Assembly: GCA_022457065.1 (NCBI GenBank)
Contig: JAJGBQ010000001.1
Location: 4,898,001 to 4,962,000 of the forward strand
DNA: 64,000 bases
DNA from: Curvularia sp. ZM96
Taxonomy: Eukaryota; Ascomycota; Dothideomycetes; Pleosporales; Pleosporaceae
Reading direction: 5' to 3'
The notes under the pieces were generated by a model. It was not told the DNA's origin. It searched no databases and was given only the letters and a program-made list of their open reading frames with translations. This document shows, one piece after another, positions 47,124 through 57,116 of the stretch; the stretch's first letter is position 1, and each line of letters opens with the position of its first letter. The translations under genes and the position numbers were made by a program.

Positions 47124-48978
47124 ACGTGTTCCACGGGCGAGCGCCGCACACGGGCGAGCGCCGCACCCCACCAAACTTGCACACCTCTCCTATCTTATCA
47201 TACAATGGCTCAACGCAGCGCTACTGTATTAGCTTCAAATGAATCAGATATCCAGCTTGCTATCTCCTCAATTAATTCTAACCAAATTCTAAGCAATCGG
47301 AGTGCTGCTGCTATCTATAGCGTGTCTGAACGAACGATCCGCCGCCGACGCGCTGGTGTCCCTGCGCGACGCGATTGCCAACCCAACTCAAAGAAACTGA
47401 CCCAGCTAGAAGAAGAGGTGATTGTGAGCCACATACTTAATCTAGATCAGCGTGGATTCGCGCCTACGTATGCAGCCGTGCGCGATATGGCCGATAGGCT
47501 GTTGGCTGCGCGTGGTGGAGGACGCGTTGGAGTTAACTGGCCGTCTACCTTCGTCAAACGTACAGACAGTCTTACGACGCGTTTTAATCGGACATACGAT
47601 AGGCAAAGAGCTCTGTGTGAAGATCCAGTCTTGATCAAGAGTTGGTTTAAGCTTGTAGAGCAGACTAAGGCCAAGTACGGCATCTGTGACGAGGACGTCT
47701 ACAACTTTGACGAAGCTGGCTTCTCAATGGGCAAGATCACCACTCAGCTTGTCGTTACAGCATCAGAGAGAAGAGGCCGGCCAAAGACTATTCAGCCAGG
47801 TGGCCGAGAGTGGGTGACGTTTATCGCTGGGATCAACGCAGCTGGTTGGGCTATCCCGCCGTTTCTTATCTTTACTGGCCAGCATCACCTATCTGCCTGG
47901 TACGAGGAGGCAGAGATCCCACGCGACTGGGCGATTGCAGTTAGCGATAATGGCTGGACGACTAATGAGCTAGGAGTTGAGTGGCTGAAGCACTTTATCA
48001 AGCATACAGATGGTAAGGTAGTTGGAGCACGTCGCCTGCTTATTCTTGACGGCCATGAGAGTCACAACTCTCTTGCGTTTCAGGAGCTCTGTAAGGAGAA
48101 CAATATCTACACGCTCTGTATGCCGCCTCACTCGTCTCACCTACTTCAGCCTCTTGACGTAGGCTGCTTCTCGCCATTAAAGCGCGCGTATAGCCGTGAG
48201 GTAGAGAGCCTAATACGCAACCATATCAACCATATCACTAAGCTCGAGTTTCTGCCAGCGTTTAAGGCAGCCTTTGATCAATCCTTTACGTCAGCCAATA
48301 TCTGCTCAGCTTTTCGAGGCGCAGGCCTTGTTCCTCTTCAACAAGACGCTGTTCTTTCAAAGCTTGATGTACAGCTGCGTACGCCTACTCCGCCAGCTAT
48401 TCTAGCAGAAGCTCTCTGGCAGGCTCGTACACCAAGCAACGTACGCGAGCTTGAAGCTCAATCAACACTGATACGTGATCGCGTTCAGCGGCATCAGGGC
48501 TCGTCGCCAGCTTCAATCATCGCGGCGATTGACCAGCTTAAGAAGGGCGCTAAGGTTATAATGCTCTCGGCTGAGCTAATGCGCGATCGGATCGCCAGCC
48601 TTGAAAGAGCTAATACAGTAGTATCAGAGCGTAGACGGCGTAAGAAGAAGCGGATACAGAAGCACGGAGTCCTTACAAAGGGAGCTGGAGAGGATATACT
48701 CGCTCAACGCGAGGCTGATGAGCAGATTGCTTGTGAGGAGCGTCAGGGTGGGGAGCGATCAGGTATTAGTCGCCGGGCTCTAACGCGCTGTAGCAAGTGT
48801 AAAGAGACTGGCCATAACTCGCGTACATGTAAGAAAGATACTCTAGATAGTAACTAATCTACTATCTTAATATCTATTAAAATTATCTATATGTGGTGGA
48901 GCTACACACTTATAGAGTTGTGCAAGTTTGGTGGGGTGCGGCGCTCGCCCGTGTGCGGCGCTCGCCCGTGGAACACGT
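47124..48978 (+). mobile_element. Intact pogo-like transposon T7 (1855 bp)
   Basis: TA duplications at 47122-47123 and 48979-48980. The ends start ACGTGTTC and carry two identical 17-bp boxes CACGGGCGAGCGCCGCA, then CCCCACCAAACTTGCACA; the two ends are perfect inverted copies where compared. There is no sign of RIP, in contrast to the ruined A-prime DNA around it, so it arrived late and may be active. Confidence 0.97.
47205..48857 (+). CDS. pogo/Fot1-like DDE transposase, intact
   Basis: 550 aa, ATG 81 bp inside the left end, stop TAA before the right end. Residues about 13-60 form a psq-type HTH (RSAAAIYSVSERTIRRRRAG). Residues about 62-140 form a CENPB-type HTH (RGFAPTYAAVRDMADRLL, FVKRTDSLTTRFNRTYD). 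The catalytic DDE_1 domain spans about 160-380, with triad D169 (YNFDEAGF), D282 (LILDGHESH) and D318 (LLQPLDVGCFSPLK), 35 residues between the last two, typical of pogo. A Lys/Arg-rich coil-like stretch lies at about 440-485 and a CCHC knuckle at C529/C532/H537/C542. It would cut the element out and paste it at TA. Codon and base use are unlike the AT-rich surroundings. Confidence 0.95.
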   Translation: MAQRSATVLASNESDIQLAISSINSNQILSNRSAAAIYSVSERTIRRRRAGVPARRDCQPNSKKLTQLEEEVIVSHILNLDQRGFAPTYAAVRDMADRLLAARGGGRVGVNWPSTFVKRTDSLTTRFNRTYDRQRALCEDPVLIKSWFKLVEQTKAKYGICDEDVYNFDEAGFSMGKITTQLVVTASERRGRPKTIQPGGREWVTFIAGINAAGWAIPPFLIFTGQHHLSAWYEEAEIPRDWAIAVSDNGWTTNELGVEWLKHFIKHTDGKVVGARRLLILDGHESHNSLAFQELCKENNIYTLCMPPHSSHLLQPLDVGCFSPLKRAYSREVESLIRNHINHITKLEFLPAFKAAFDQSFTSANICSAFRGAGLVPLQQDAVLSKLDVQLRTPTPPAILAEALWQARTPSNVRELEAQSTLIRDRVQRHQGSSPASIIAAIDQLKKGAKVIMLSAELMRDRIASLERANTVVSERRRRKKKRIQKHGVLTKGAGEDILAQREADEQIACEERQGGERSGISRRALTRCSKCKETGHNSRTCKKDTLDSN

Positions 48979-50102
48979 TAGAGATATATATATTTAGTCC
49001 TTCTAAATTATATAGTAGTATTCTTTATTATCCTATAGTAGTATCTTCTACTTAGAATTATTAGTATCTAGCTTCTATTTAGCTACTTTCTACTACTATT
49101 ACTATTATAGTATTATAACTTAGTACGCTACTACGTTAGTTCTTACTAGGTTAGGCTAATTATATTTTAGGCTACTATTAAGTATCCTTTTAAGTAGTAC
49201 GTCGTGTAGTTCTTTATATTCTTCTTCTTAAAAGTTAGATCTTTAGCTTAGAGCGTCTATAGCTCTATTAAGTAATTCTACTTAGTATATAGTCTTAAAG
49301 TTCAATTAAGCTAGCTACTTAGTTTATTAGACCTATCATTAGTTAAGCTTCTTAGTTATTATAAAGCTTACTAAGTTCTAGTAATTAGTATAGACTTTAA
49401 TTATATTAGAGAGTTCTAATAGGTATACTTTCTATTATTTAAAGATATTAACTACTCTAAGTAGTTCTTTATCGTGAACGACGTAGTTAAGTTCTACTTC
49501 TAAGAACTTTCTTAAATAGTAGAATACTAGTCTTTATTTTCTATCTAGGTACTACTATAATAATATAGCCCTAAGTATATAGTCTAACGCGTTAGTCTTA
49601 AATCGCTTCTTCTATCTTAGGTCGTATATTTCTAGTACGGGTGCTTTAAAGAATATCTATTTAATTTAGTTAAATACTTCTTAATATTTTTTATTCTACT
49701 AAATCACTACTTTCTTTTTGATCATCTCTAAGAGTAGTATAGTAATTCTTAAATGATTTTTAATAAACTTTTAATAGTAGTCAGTAAATTCTAAAAAGAA
49801 TTTTATATTCATAACTATTTTAGGTTTTAGCTATTTCTATATAGTCGCGATCTTCTTTAGGTTTATTTTAACTTCTTTAGTTAAGATAATAAAGCTTAGA
49901 AATTCTATTTATTTAACGTAGAATTCGCACTTTTCTAGCTATAGATATAGCTTATATTTCTTAAGCTTCCTAAGTACTTTCTTAATATATTCAACGTATT
50001 TATTAAGAGTCCTACTAGAGTATACTAGTATATCGTCTAGATTTGGCTCCGGCCTTTTGCAAACGACTTTGGTGAATTATTTTGGGATTTTTTTTTTTTG
50101 AA

Positions 50103-50723
50103 TTAACAATTACAGTTCACCCGGCCTCCGCAAAGCTACAACGACAAATCGCCCAACTCCTCCCTTGCGTCTACTATCTCAACATCCTCCATCTCCACGT
50201 CTCTGTCTATATCTACAGCCATCTCCGCGTCCGTATCCGCGTCCGTATTCATATCCGTGTCCGTGTCCGTGTCCGTTAGGATCGATCGAATAAACTAGAG
50301 TGTCGCGCCTATCTAAGCCACACTCTTCTTACTCTATAACTCGGCCTCGAAGTCCCCCTACGTTATAATAGCCTCTATGACGTCGTTTATATTATGCCTA
50401 AGCTATAAGAAAGCATTAGAACTAGGCTATCTTCTCTTATTCTAGATTAACTTATAGCTGAACTCGTAGATCTTAGAAGCTTCTTGTCGATTAATAAGTG
50501 CGATATTCTAGCCTCGCAGCTATATCTTATCTACCTCTAGGTCTTGGCATAGACGTATATTCTAGTTAGTAGGTGCAGCAAATTTAAGAAAGTCTAGCTA
50601 CTAGAAGAGCCACTGTTGCAGCTCTTTATGAACGTAATCTACTAGCGGGCTATAGTAAGTAGGCCTAGCTTGCCTAGAGATACTAATAGGGATTAACTGT
50701 CGTCGTGGTTGGTTTAGGGACAT
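50103..50723 (-). pseudogene. Degenerate ORF of repeat E with acidic tail
   Basis: 207 codons from ATG (50721-50723) to TAA (50103-50105) in one frame, interrupted only by TAG codons at probable Gln/Trp sites. The start MSLNQPRRQLIPIS is basic. The last 60 codons are highly acidic, with TDTDTDTDM and further Asp/Glu repeats made by a hexamer repeat (50227-50277). I recognise no domain. The other copy, E2, keeps the acidic-tail part. Confidence 0.55.
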
Positions 50724-50752
50724 GGCCGATAAAGGTTAGAGGAGTAAGAAAC

Positions 50753-50794
50753 AGATAGATATTAGTAAGAAAGAGATAGATATTAGTGAGAAAG
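50753..50794. repeat. Two tandem 21-bp repeats in E1
   Basis: Units 50753-50773 and 50774-50794 differ at one base (taaga/tgaga), followed by a partial third unit. They lie just upstream of the minus-strand ORF start. Confidence 0.9.
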
Positions 50795-51126
50795 AGATAG
50801 AAATCGCTTATAGGGTGATGTCGATAAGCGCTGCCGAGCTAGAGATTGAGTTTAAATAATAGTAGAAGAGTAGAGTATTTGTAGGCGGGTGCGCTGCCTT
50901 AAGTACTTAAGACTACGGTTCGAGAATTTTAGAGTTTTCTATGTACTCCTCATTACTACGGTCTATATCTTTCTACCTGTTGTGAGTCTTTATCATGACC
51001 ACGGCTCGATGAGTTTAGAGTTTTCTGCTCGTCATTGGCCGCCTAATGGGCTTCTACTTATTAGAGTTCATCGTTGTTCTGTAGTTAGAGTCTATCCGGA
51101 TCTATACCTTAGATTCGACACGTGAA

Positions 51127-51256
51127 GCCAAAGCCCTGAGGCTCGAGGCTTGTACAGAGCTAGAGCCTTAGTGCCTGAGGCCTCGCGAGACGCAGAGCCA
51201 GAAGCACTGGAGGTGTCGCGTTCGAATCCTGACTTTGACAAAACCTTTTTTTTTTA
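51127..51256 (+). other. tRNA-like/pol III-like relic in repeat E
   Basis: GTTCGAATCC at about 51219-51228 is a standard tRNA B box (T-arm). After it, CTTTGAC can pair with GCCAAAG at 51131-51137 in six of seven positions, as an acceptor stem would. An uninterrupted T run follows at about 51246-51255, like a pol III terminator. No convincing D-arm or anticodon arm can be folded and the span is long, so it is at best a decayed tRNA or SINE head. Confidence 0.3.
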
Positions 51257-53131
51257 TCTTTGATCTTTGATGGGCTGAGGGGCGGCCTGCCGTTTTTTGT
51301 GATACTTTTTGATAGGCCAATCGCCACAGGCGAGCCATTAGTGAAAAATGAAAAGAAATATCGTCTAGATACGTAGTAATAAAGATTTCTAGGTATTTAT
51401 AGAGAGCGTTATTAATAACTAATTAAAAGGTTACTAGCGCGTTTATTAACTTAAATAGTATAACTATATACTTATATAGTCTATACTTTATTTTAAACTT
51501 TATTTTCTATTTGTAGTCTTTCTTAATCTAGATCTTATAAAATTGTTCTTAAATATTAAACTTCGTAAACTACTTAGCTCTCTAGAGTTAATCTATAAGT
51601 TCTAATATTAGTAGTAAGAGATATTAATTTTCTTATATACTTACGTTTATTCTTTAGTAGTTAATATATAGTTACTATTTTCTATTAGGTTTCTTTATAA
51701 ATAATATTAGTAAGACTATTAAGACTTATTCTAGTTAAATAAATTCTCTTTTTAGATTTTTCTAGAGGTAGTTCTATAGCTTAGCGTCGTACTTAGGCGC
51801 TATTAGGTATATTAGTCTTAGACCTAAATTTACTCTCTTCTTTAAAATAATCTCGTAATTCTAATTCTAGTATTTAGCTAAGTCTATCACTTTATTTTTC
51901 TTAAATAGTTTTCTAAACTTATTTATTTAGTATACCTCTAGTATATCTAGTAGTAAGAGTTCTTCTTTTATAGTCGCGACTCGTCTTATCTATATAACTT
52001 CTACTTACTAAGAGTTCTTTATATAGATTCTCGCGATCTTATATAGTAAGATCTTACTAAATCTCTTATTTTAGAGTAAGCTCTAATTTATTAAATATAT
52101 CTCTTAATATACTCTAGTAATCTTGTATATAGATTCTTAGTTAAGTGTTATTTTTTATTACTAATTAATAGCTAAGTTATATTTCTATGACTAGTTATAG
52201 TCTATTAGTATTTTATAGTCTTCTCTAAAATCTATTACACTAATCTTTATTAGGCTATTTATATTTACTAATTCTAGCGATACTAGCTTAGTTTCTAACT
52301 TTACTATACTATCTCTATATAATATTAGATTGTTATTAGCTAATACTATCTATATTAGTATCTTCTTAACCTAATAGAATATATTATATTTTTCTACTAC
52401 TTAAGATAAGATTATTATGCGCGTAGTACTACTATTAATAGTTACTATTATCTTATATCTATATACTAGTACTAGTACCTAGAGACTTCCTATATCTTCT
52501 CTAAGATTCTATACTTTCTTAAGAGTTGTTTTAGAACTATCTTTACTAGCGTAACTCTATCTCTAGTAGTATTCCAGTTTATTAGTCTAGAGAGTTGTTC
52601 TTTCTATAACTTCTTTCTTTCTTTAGAGAAATAACCTACGGTATATTTAGTATTATAGTATATAAGGTATCTATTATTATAATAGAATCTCTAATATATT
52701 AAATTATACGAGTCTTAGACTTCTATCTATTTTTATTACGCGACTAAGAGTCCCAGTCTATTAGTAAGTTTCTTCTAAGTGTTATATATGATATATAACT
52801 CAGCTACGTATTTCTTAGTACTATTCGTGCTATAATTATAGTTATTTTTATCTTAGGCGTTTTTCCTCTAGGTTTAGTAATACTAGTAGATAGAGTTATA
52901 GCGTATCTAGTATTACTATTAATACGCTAACTTCTTCTTTTCTAGTCTATAAAGATTATAGTTACGTATAAGGTATTCTTTAGTCTTAATATAAGTATAA
53001 TAGTAGTTATTAACGTTAAGCCTTAACGCGTAGTACTTCTTCTTATATTATTTATATTTTTGTCTTCTATAATCTATTTAGTATAGATTCTTATACGTAG
53101 TTAGTACTTCTACTATAAGGTTTTTAAAGTA

Positions 53132-53400
53132 TGTAACGGCGCAGGCAAGACTAGTCGGATCAGTATCGGCAGTAGAGTCACTCAGAGGCATATGGGAGTG
53201 CGTGGGACGTCACATGAGCCTTGATTCGATAGACACCTATAGGCCTTGTACGAAAGGATATTAAAAATCTACTAAACAACTATGTCCCGTAGTCTGTACT
53301 TATACTAGCCGATACGGATCCGACTCGGATCCGTTTCGGATCGATCTTGGATCTATCGGCTGGACGGCTACCAGGCAGGTTCGGGTGCTGTGCCGTTACA
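53132..53400 (-). repeat. Clean solo LTR of family C with target duplication
   Basis: 269 bp from TGTAACGGCGCAGG to GTGCTGTGCCGTTACA, with 10-bp inverted tips and AAGTA duplications at 53127-53131 and 53401-53405. It is hardly RIP-mutated and contains several CGGATCCG-type repeats near 53326-53350. Only one LTR remains, so the internal part was lost by LTR-LTR recombination. Shown as minus because it is the reverse complement of the LTR of the plus-strand C element at 37549. Confidence 0.95.
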
Positions 53401-54865
53401 AAGTATAGTTATATATTTACTACTTAGTATTCTATATCTTCTACATATAGTCCTATAATTATAATTCTTATTCTTATAATATAGTTATTTACTTAGTATC
53501 TTAGGTATCTATATAATTAGTAGTTCTCTTTTCTTAGTCGTTTAGTTACTATAGTCGCCTTAACCTTCTAATCTATTAGAGTAGCCTATCTTATAGTAGT
53601 AATATTAGCTCTTTTCTTTAGTTAGAAAATAGCTTTAAATTTTGTACTATTAGCTAGGCGTGCCTTATTATAAAGGTCTAAATTACTAAGGTTATTATCT
53701 AACTTCTCTATAAATAGTAAAATAGATATTTAAGTTCTTAGTATTCTAATCTCTACTATTATCTACTTAACTTTATTATCTAGGTAGTCTCTATAAAAGT
53801 GCCCTAACTTTCTATATTAGAGATATACTTTGTTCTTATAGCGTTTCTAGCGCTCTTCCTTAGAAATACTACTCTAGTTTGTTTCTTAGAATTTCTTATT
53901 CTTAGTCTTTTCTTATACCTTACTAGTTATAATAGCGTCGCCGTTCTTATTATAATAGTTACCTTACTTTCTTATATTAGTAGTAGTAGGCTATTAGCGT
54001 CTCTTTTACTAGGTACGTTTCTATATCTAGTAATTAATTTTTATAGCTAACTTAATTAAGTCTTAGAGAGTTTCTAGTTTCTTATAATATACTAGACTAT
54101 TGTTAATAGCTTCTTTTAGTCCTACTTTGTAGGCTACTTAAAGAGCTATATTATTTTATCTAACTCTAGTCTATAACTATTTAAACTTAGCTATATAGGT
54201 AGTTACTAACTTAGTCTACCTTAGATAGTTTATAGCTTTTTCTATCTAATTCTTAGTATCTACTTCTCTAAAGATACGTTCTATTTTCTTTTTTAATATA
54301 TCCTAGTTCTAGAATAATATCTAAGTCTCTACTCTAATTCTATAGGTTTTAAGTAACGTTAGAAAGTTCTCGACGTATAGCTATATCTACGTAGCTATCT
54401 TACCTTTTATAAGCGTGTTAGCTATAAGAATCTTTTTCTAGTTATTAGGTACTTAGTTAAGACTATAATATAAGTTAACGTTAGTAAAGAACGTTCTTAG
54501 CTCGTGTCGTCCTCTTTCGTATTTCTTAAGTATTACTATCTTAGTTTTTAGAAGTAGTCTTTTATTTAGTATAGCTATTATCTAACTAGTAAGCTATATA
54601 ACTAAGTTACGTAGCTTATCTATCTATTATTCTTAATACTTAGTCTATTACTTAAGCTTCTTTATCTTTACTAGACTAATAGTTTTCTTCTTCTCGTCTA
54701 AACTAGATTCTTCTTTAGTAGCTACGAGTATTTTCTTGTCTTAGCTAGTATAGGCGGGTCTATTCTCTAGAATAGAGTTCTAGTTTCTTTAAGAGGTTAT
54801 TTTACTTACTTAGTTAAGCGACTTATAAGTTAAAATTCTCTAATAGAATTTAGTAGTAGTTAAAG

Positions 54866-55083
54866 TATTATATAGAGTTATACTATACTTCTCTAAGTCT
54901 TAATCTCGATTAGGGCGAGAGGACTATTAGTAGATGTCTGCGCGATTACTAAAGTATTTCTAATTAGAAAAAAGTTATAGATATTTAACTAATAGTAAAA
55001 AATAATTAATTCTATAATAATAGAATAATAAGGTATTTATCTTATTAAGTAGTAACTTATAAGAAAGTATAATCTAAGTTAAC
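54866..55083 (-). repeat. Truncated right LTR (5' LTR) of A-prime
   Basis: Aligns with the first about 215 bp of the left A-prime LTR (starting TATTATATAGAG for TGTTACACGGGG) and stops at T8. The rest of the LTR does not follow on the other side of T8. Confidence 0.82.
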
Positions 55084-55085
55084 TA

Positions 55086-56932
55086 ACGTGGTTCACAAGT
55101 GGGCGGCCCACCCAAGTGAGCGGCCCACGCCCCACCAGCGCGTCGACGTTAACAGTACAACACGTTATGTCTCAACAACGCATTACTAAAACTTCCTATA
55201 CTGAATTAGATCTTTAGCTTGCTCTTTTTGATATCTAATCGCAACGTGTGAAAAGCCAAAGACGTGCTGCCTCTATCTATAACGTGCCTCGAAGAACTCT
55301 ATCTTACCGACGCGCTGGAAGACGCCCCCAACGCGACTATGTGCCAAAATCAAAGCGCCTAGATAAACTAGAAGAAGAGGCGATAGTCTACCGTATTCTT
55401 GAGAAGTCTGCGCGAGGCTTTGCCCCTACAAAGGCTGACGTTCGAGTAATAGCTGATAAACTATTGCATGAGCGTGGGAGCAACCCTGTTAGCAAGAACT
55501 AGATTGACAACTTTGTTAAGAGGACTCCTAAGCTCCGTACGCGCTAGAGCCGTCCCTATGATCACTAGCGAGCTACCTGCGAGGATCCAGCTGCTATCCA
55601 GCGCTAGTTCGATCTAGTTAAGGGGACAAAGGAGAAGTAGGGTATTGTAGACGACGATATCTATAACTTTAATAAGACTAGCTTTATGATAGGCAAGATT
55701 TTATCACAGTTAGTTATTATAGGCTCGGAGAGTTCTGGGAAAAAGAAGCGTATATAGCCAGGCAACCGTGAGTGGGCTACTATAATCTAGGGCGTAGGTG
55801 CGTTAGGTCGCCAGCTACCCCCCTTCGTCATCTTTGCGGGCAAGGTGCTTATCGACGTCTAGTTTAAAGACCTGCCTCCTGACTGGGTTCTTGAAGTTAG
55901 TCCTAATGGCTGGATGAATAACTAGCTTGCTCTTGCGTGGTTAGAGTACTTTAATACCTATATAAAGAGCTGCACTATAGGTGGGTATCGACTACTAATC
56001 GTCGATGGCTATGAGAGCCATAGCTCCGTTGAATTTTAAGATCTCTGCAAGGAGAAGAATATAGTTCTTCTCTGCATGCCTCTATACTCGTCTCACCTAT
56101 TGTAGCCTCTTGACGTTGCCTGTTTCTCGCCTTTAAAGCGGAAGTATGGCGATGTGATCTCAGGCTTGGCACGAAACCGCACCAGCTATATTAGTAAGGA
56201 GACCTTCCTACCAGCCTTTAAGACTGCTTTTGAGCAGTCTATCACACGGGAGAATATCTAGGCAGGCTTTAGAGGCGCTGGTCTAGTCCTACATGACCTA
56301 TAGACTGTGCTATCAAAGCTTGATGTGGTAGTGCAGACACTAGTATAATCACTACGACGGGCAGCCGCCTGGGAGGCGCAGATACCACATAACGCGCGCG
56401 AAGTTGAGTCTTAAATTGGTCTTATCTAAGAGAGCGTGAGAAAACGCCGTGGATCTTCTGCTAATTCACTTACTGAGTAGATCGCGCAGTTGAGTAAGGG
56501 GGCTTAGTAAATGGCACATAAGATGACGCTTATGATGGAGGAAATGAGTACTCTTCGAGCGGCTCTAGACGAATTAAATAAGCGTAAGAGCCGTAAGCGA
56601 CGATATATCTGGATAGAAGAGACTCTTACTACTAGTGAGGTATAGGACTTGTTAGCTAAATAGGCGGGTAGCAGTCGTGGTGATGGTGAGAGTGCGTCGA
56701 AGAGGGTGCGAGGAGAGAGGCGGTGCGGGCGTTGTAAGCAGACTGGATATAACGCCCGTACCTGTGTAGTAGAAATTGATAGCGCTAGTGATAGTGATGG
56801 ATCTGAGGAGTAAATTGGCTTATTACGATTTTTAATATACTGTATTAAATGGCTGTGATAATGTTGCGAAGTTAACGTGCTGGTGGGGCGTGGGCCGCTC
56901 ACTTGGGTGGGCCGCCCACTTGTGAACCACGT
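55086..56932 (+). mobile_element. pogo-like transposon T8 (1847 bp) at a rearrangement joint
   Basis: TA at both sides (55084-55085, 56933-56934). The ends start ACGTGGTT and hold boxes CACAAGTGGGCGGCCCA and CCCAAGTGAGCGGCCCA. It is partly RIP-mutated and close to T4 and T6. The DNA to its left is the A-prime LTR; the DNA to its right is the A3 LTR in opposite orientation. Confidence 0.94.
55167..56813 (+). pseudogene. Degenerate pogo transposase of T8
   Basis: 549 codons in one frame from ATG 55167 to TAA 56811-56813. The segment 55248-55502 is open and contains the HTH and CENPB-like region (RRAASIYNVPRRTL, ARGFAPTKADVRVIADKLL). Some catalytic codons are altered (YNFNKTSF near 55665), while LLIVDGYES keeps its Asp near 56000 and PLDVACFSPLK near 56110 is kept. 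The C-terminal knuckle CGRCKQTGYNARTC has its His changed to Tyr. Stops sit at Gln/Trp codons. Confidence 0.88.
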
Positions 56933-56934
56933 TA

Positions 56935-57057
56935 GTTAAACTCTTATAACTTCTCTCTACTACGAATCGCTAGAAAATAATCGCACGGAATACTTTATAT
57001 AAGTCTCGCCCTAACCTAGACTAAGACTAGGTAAGTATAGCGAACCCCCGTGTAACA
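56935..57057 (+). repeat. Partial left LTR (5' LTR) of copy A3
   Basis: Reverse complement of the first about 125 bp of the family A LTR, ending CCCCCGTGTAACA. The outer about 350 bp are missing beside T8. Confidence 0.9.
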
Positions 57058-57116
57058 CTTTAACTACCTATAGATTCTATAGAAGGATTTAACTAATAGT
57101 CGCTTAACTAAGCAAG

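Larger units (their letters stand above)
50043..51357. mobile_element. Complete copy of unclassified repeat E (E1), 1315 bp, long target duplication
   Basis: Flanked by ATATCGTCTAGAT at 50030-50042 and 51358-51370, a 12-13-bp target duplication; the uninterrupted target exists near 16505 in the family A copy. Left end TTGGCTCCGGCC followed by a T13 tract; right end GTGAAAAATGAAAAGAAA. No clear inverted repeats beyond a shared TGGCTC. Contents: a minus-strand pseudogene (50103-50723), two 21-bp tandem repeats, and a tRNA-like T-arm with an oligo-T tract. The duplication length fits target-primed insertion (LINE/SINE) or a Mutator-like transposon; I cannot decide. Confidence 0.78.
45900..54805 (-). 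pseudogene. Degenerate gag-pol of A-prime, split by T7, E1 and a solo LTR
   Basis: Minus-strand remnant aligned with family A: integrase about 46000-47120 and on past T7 (48981 onward), RNase H about 49480-49650, RT 49750-50042 and 51370-51700 around E1, protease about 52230-52470, gag 52560-54800 with the solo LTR inside. A knuckle remnant is near 53785-53825. Heavy RIP, many stops, no open frame of note. Confidence 0.78.
40972..55083 (-). mobile_element. RIP-degenerate gypsy element of sister family A-prime, with five or more later insertions
   Basis: A diverged relative of family A: the LTRs share both ends and the tail but differ in the segment after GGGCGAGA. The left LTR spans 40972-45168, including T5 and T6. 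The internal part runs 45169-54865, with T7, E1 and a solo C-type LTR inside. The right LTR starts at 54866 and is cut at T8. Gag-pol is on the minus strand. The left flank CTCTT (40967-40971) has no partner on the right. Confidence 0.85.

Noticed and set aside
50889..51125. 78-codon plus-strand ORF in repeat E with a hydrophobic stretch
   Set aside because: No motif, and the other E copy lacks this part, so coding cannot be supported; left as possible only.
51127..51256. Functional tRNA gene in repeat E
   Set aside because: Only a T-arm-like box, a weak acceptor pairing and an oligo-T tract fit; no D-arm or anticodon arm can be folded.
56504..56902. 132-codon minus-strand ORF at the end of T8
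   Set aside because: Antisense to the transposase C-terminus and terminal repeat; Ser/Leu-rich low complexity, no motif.
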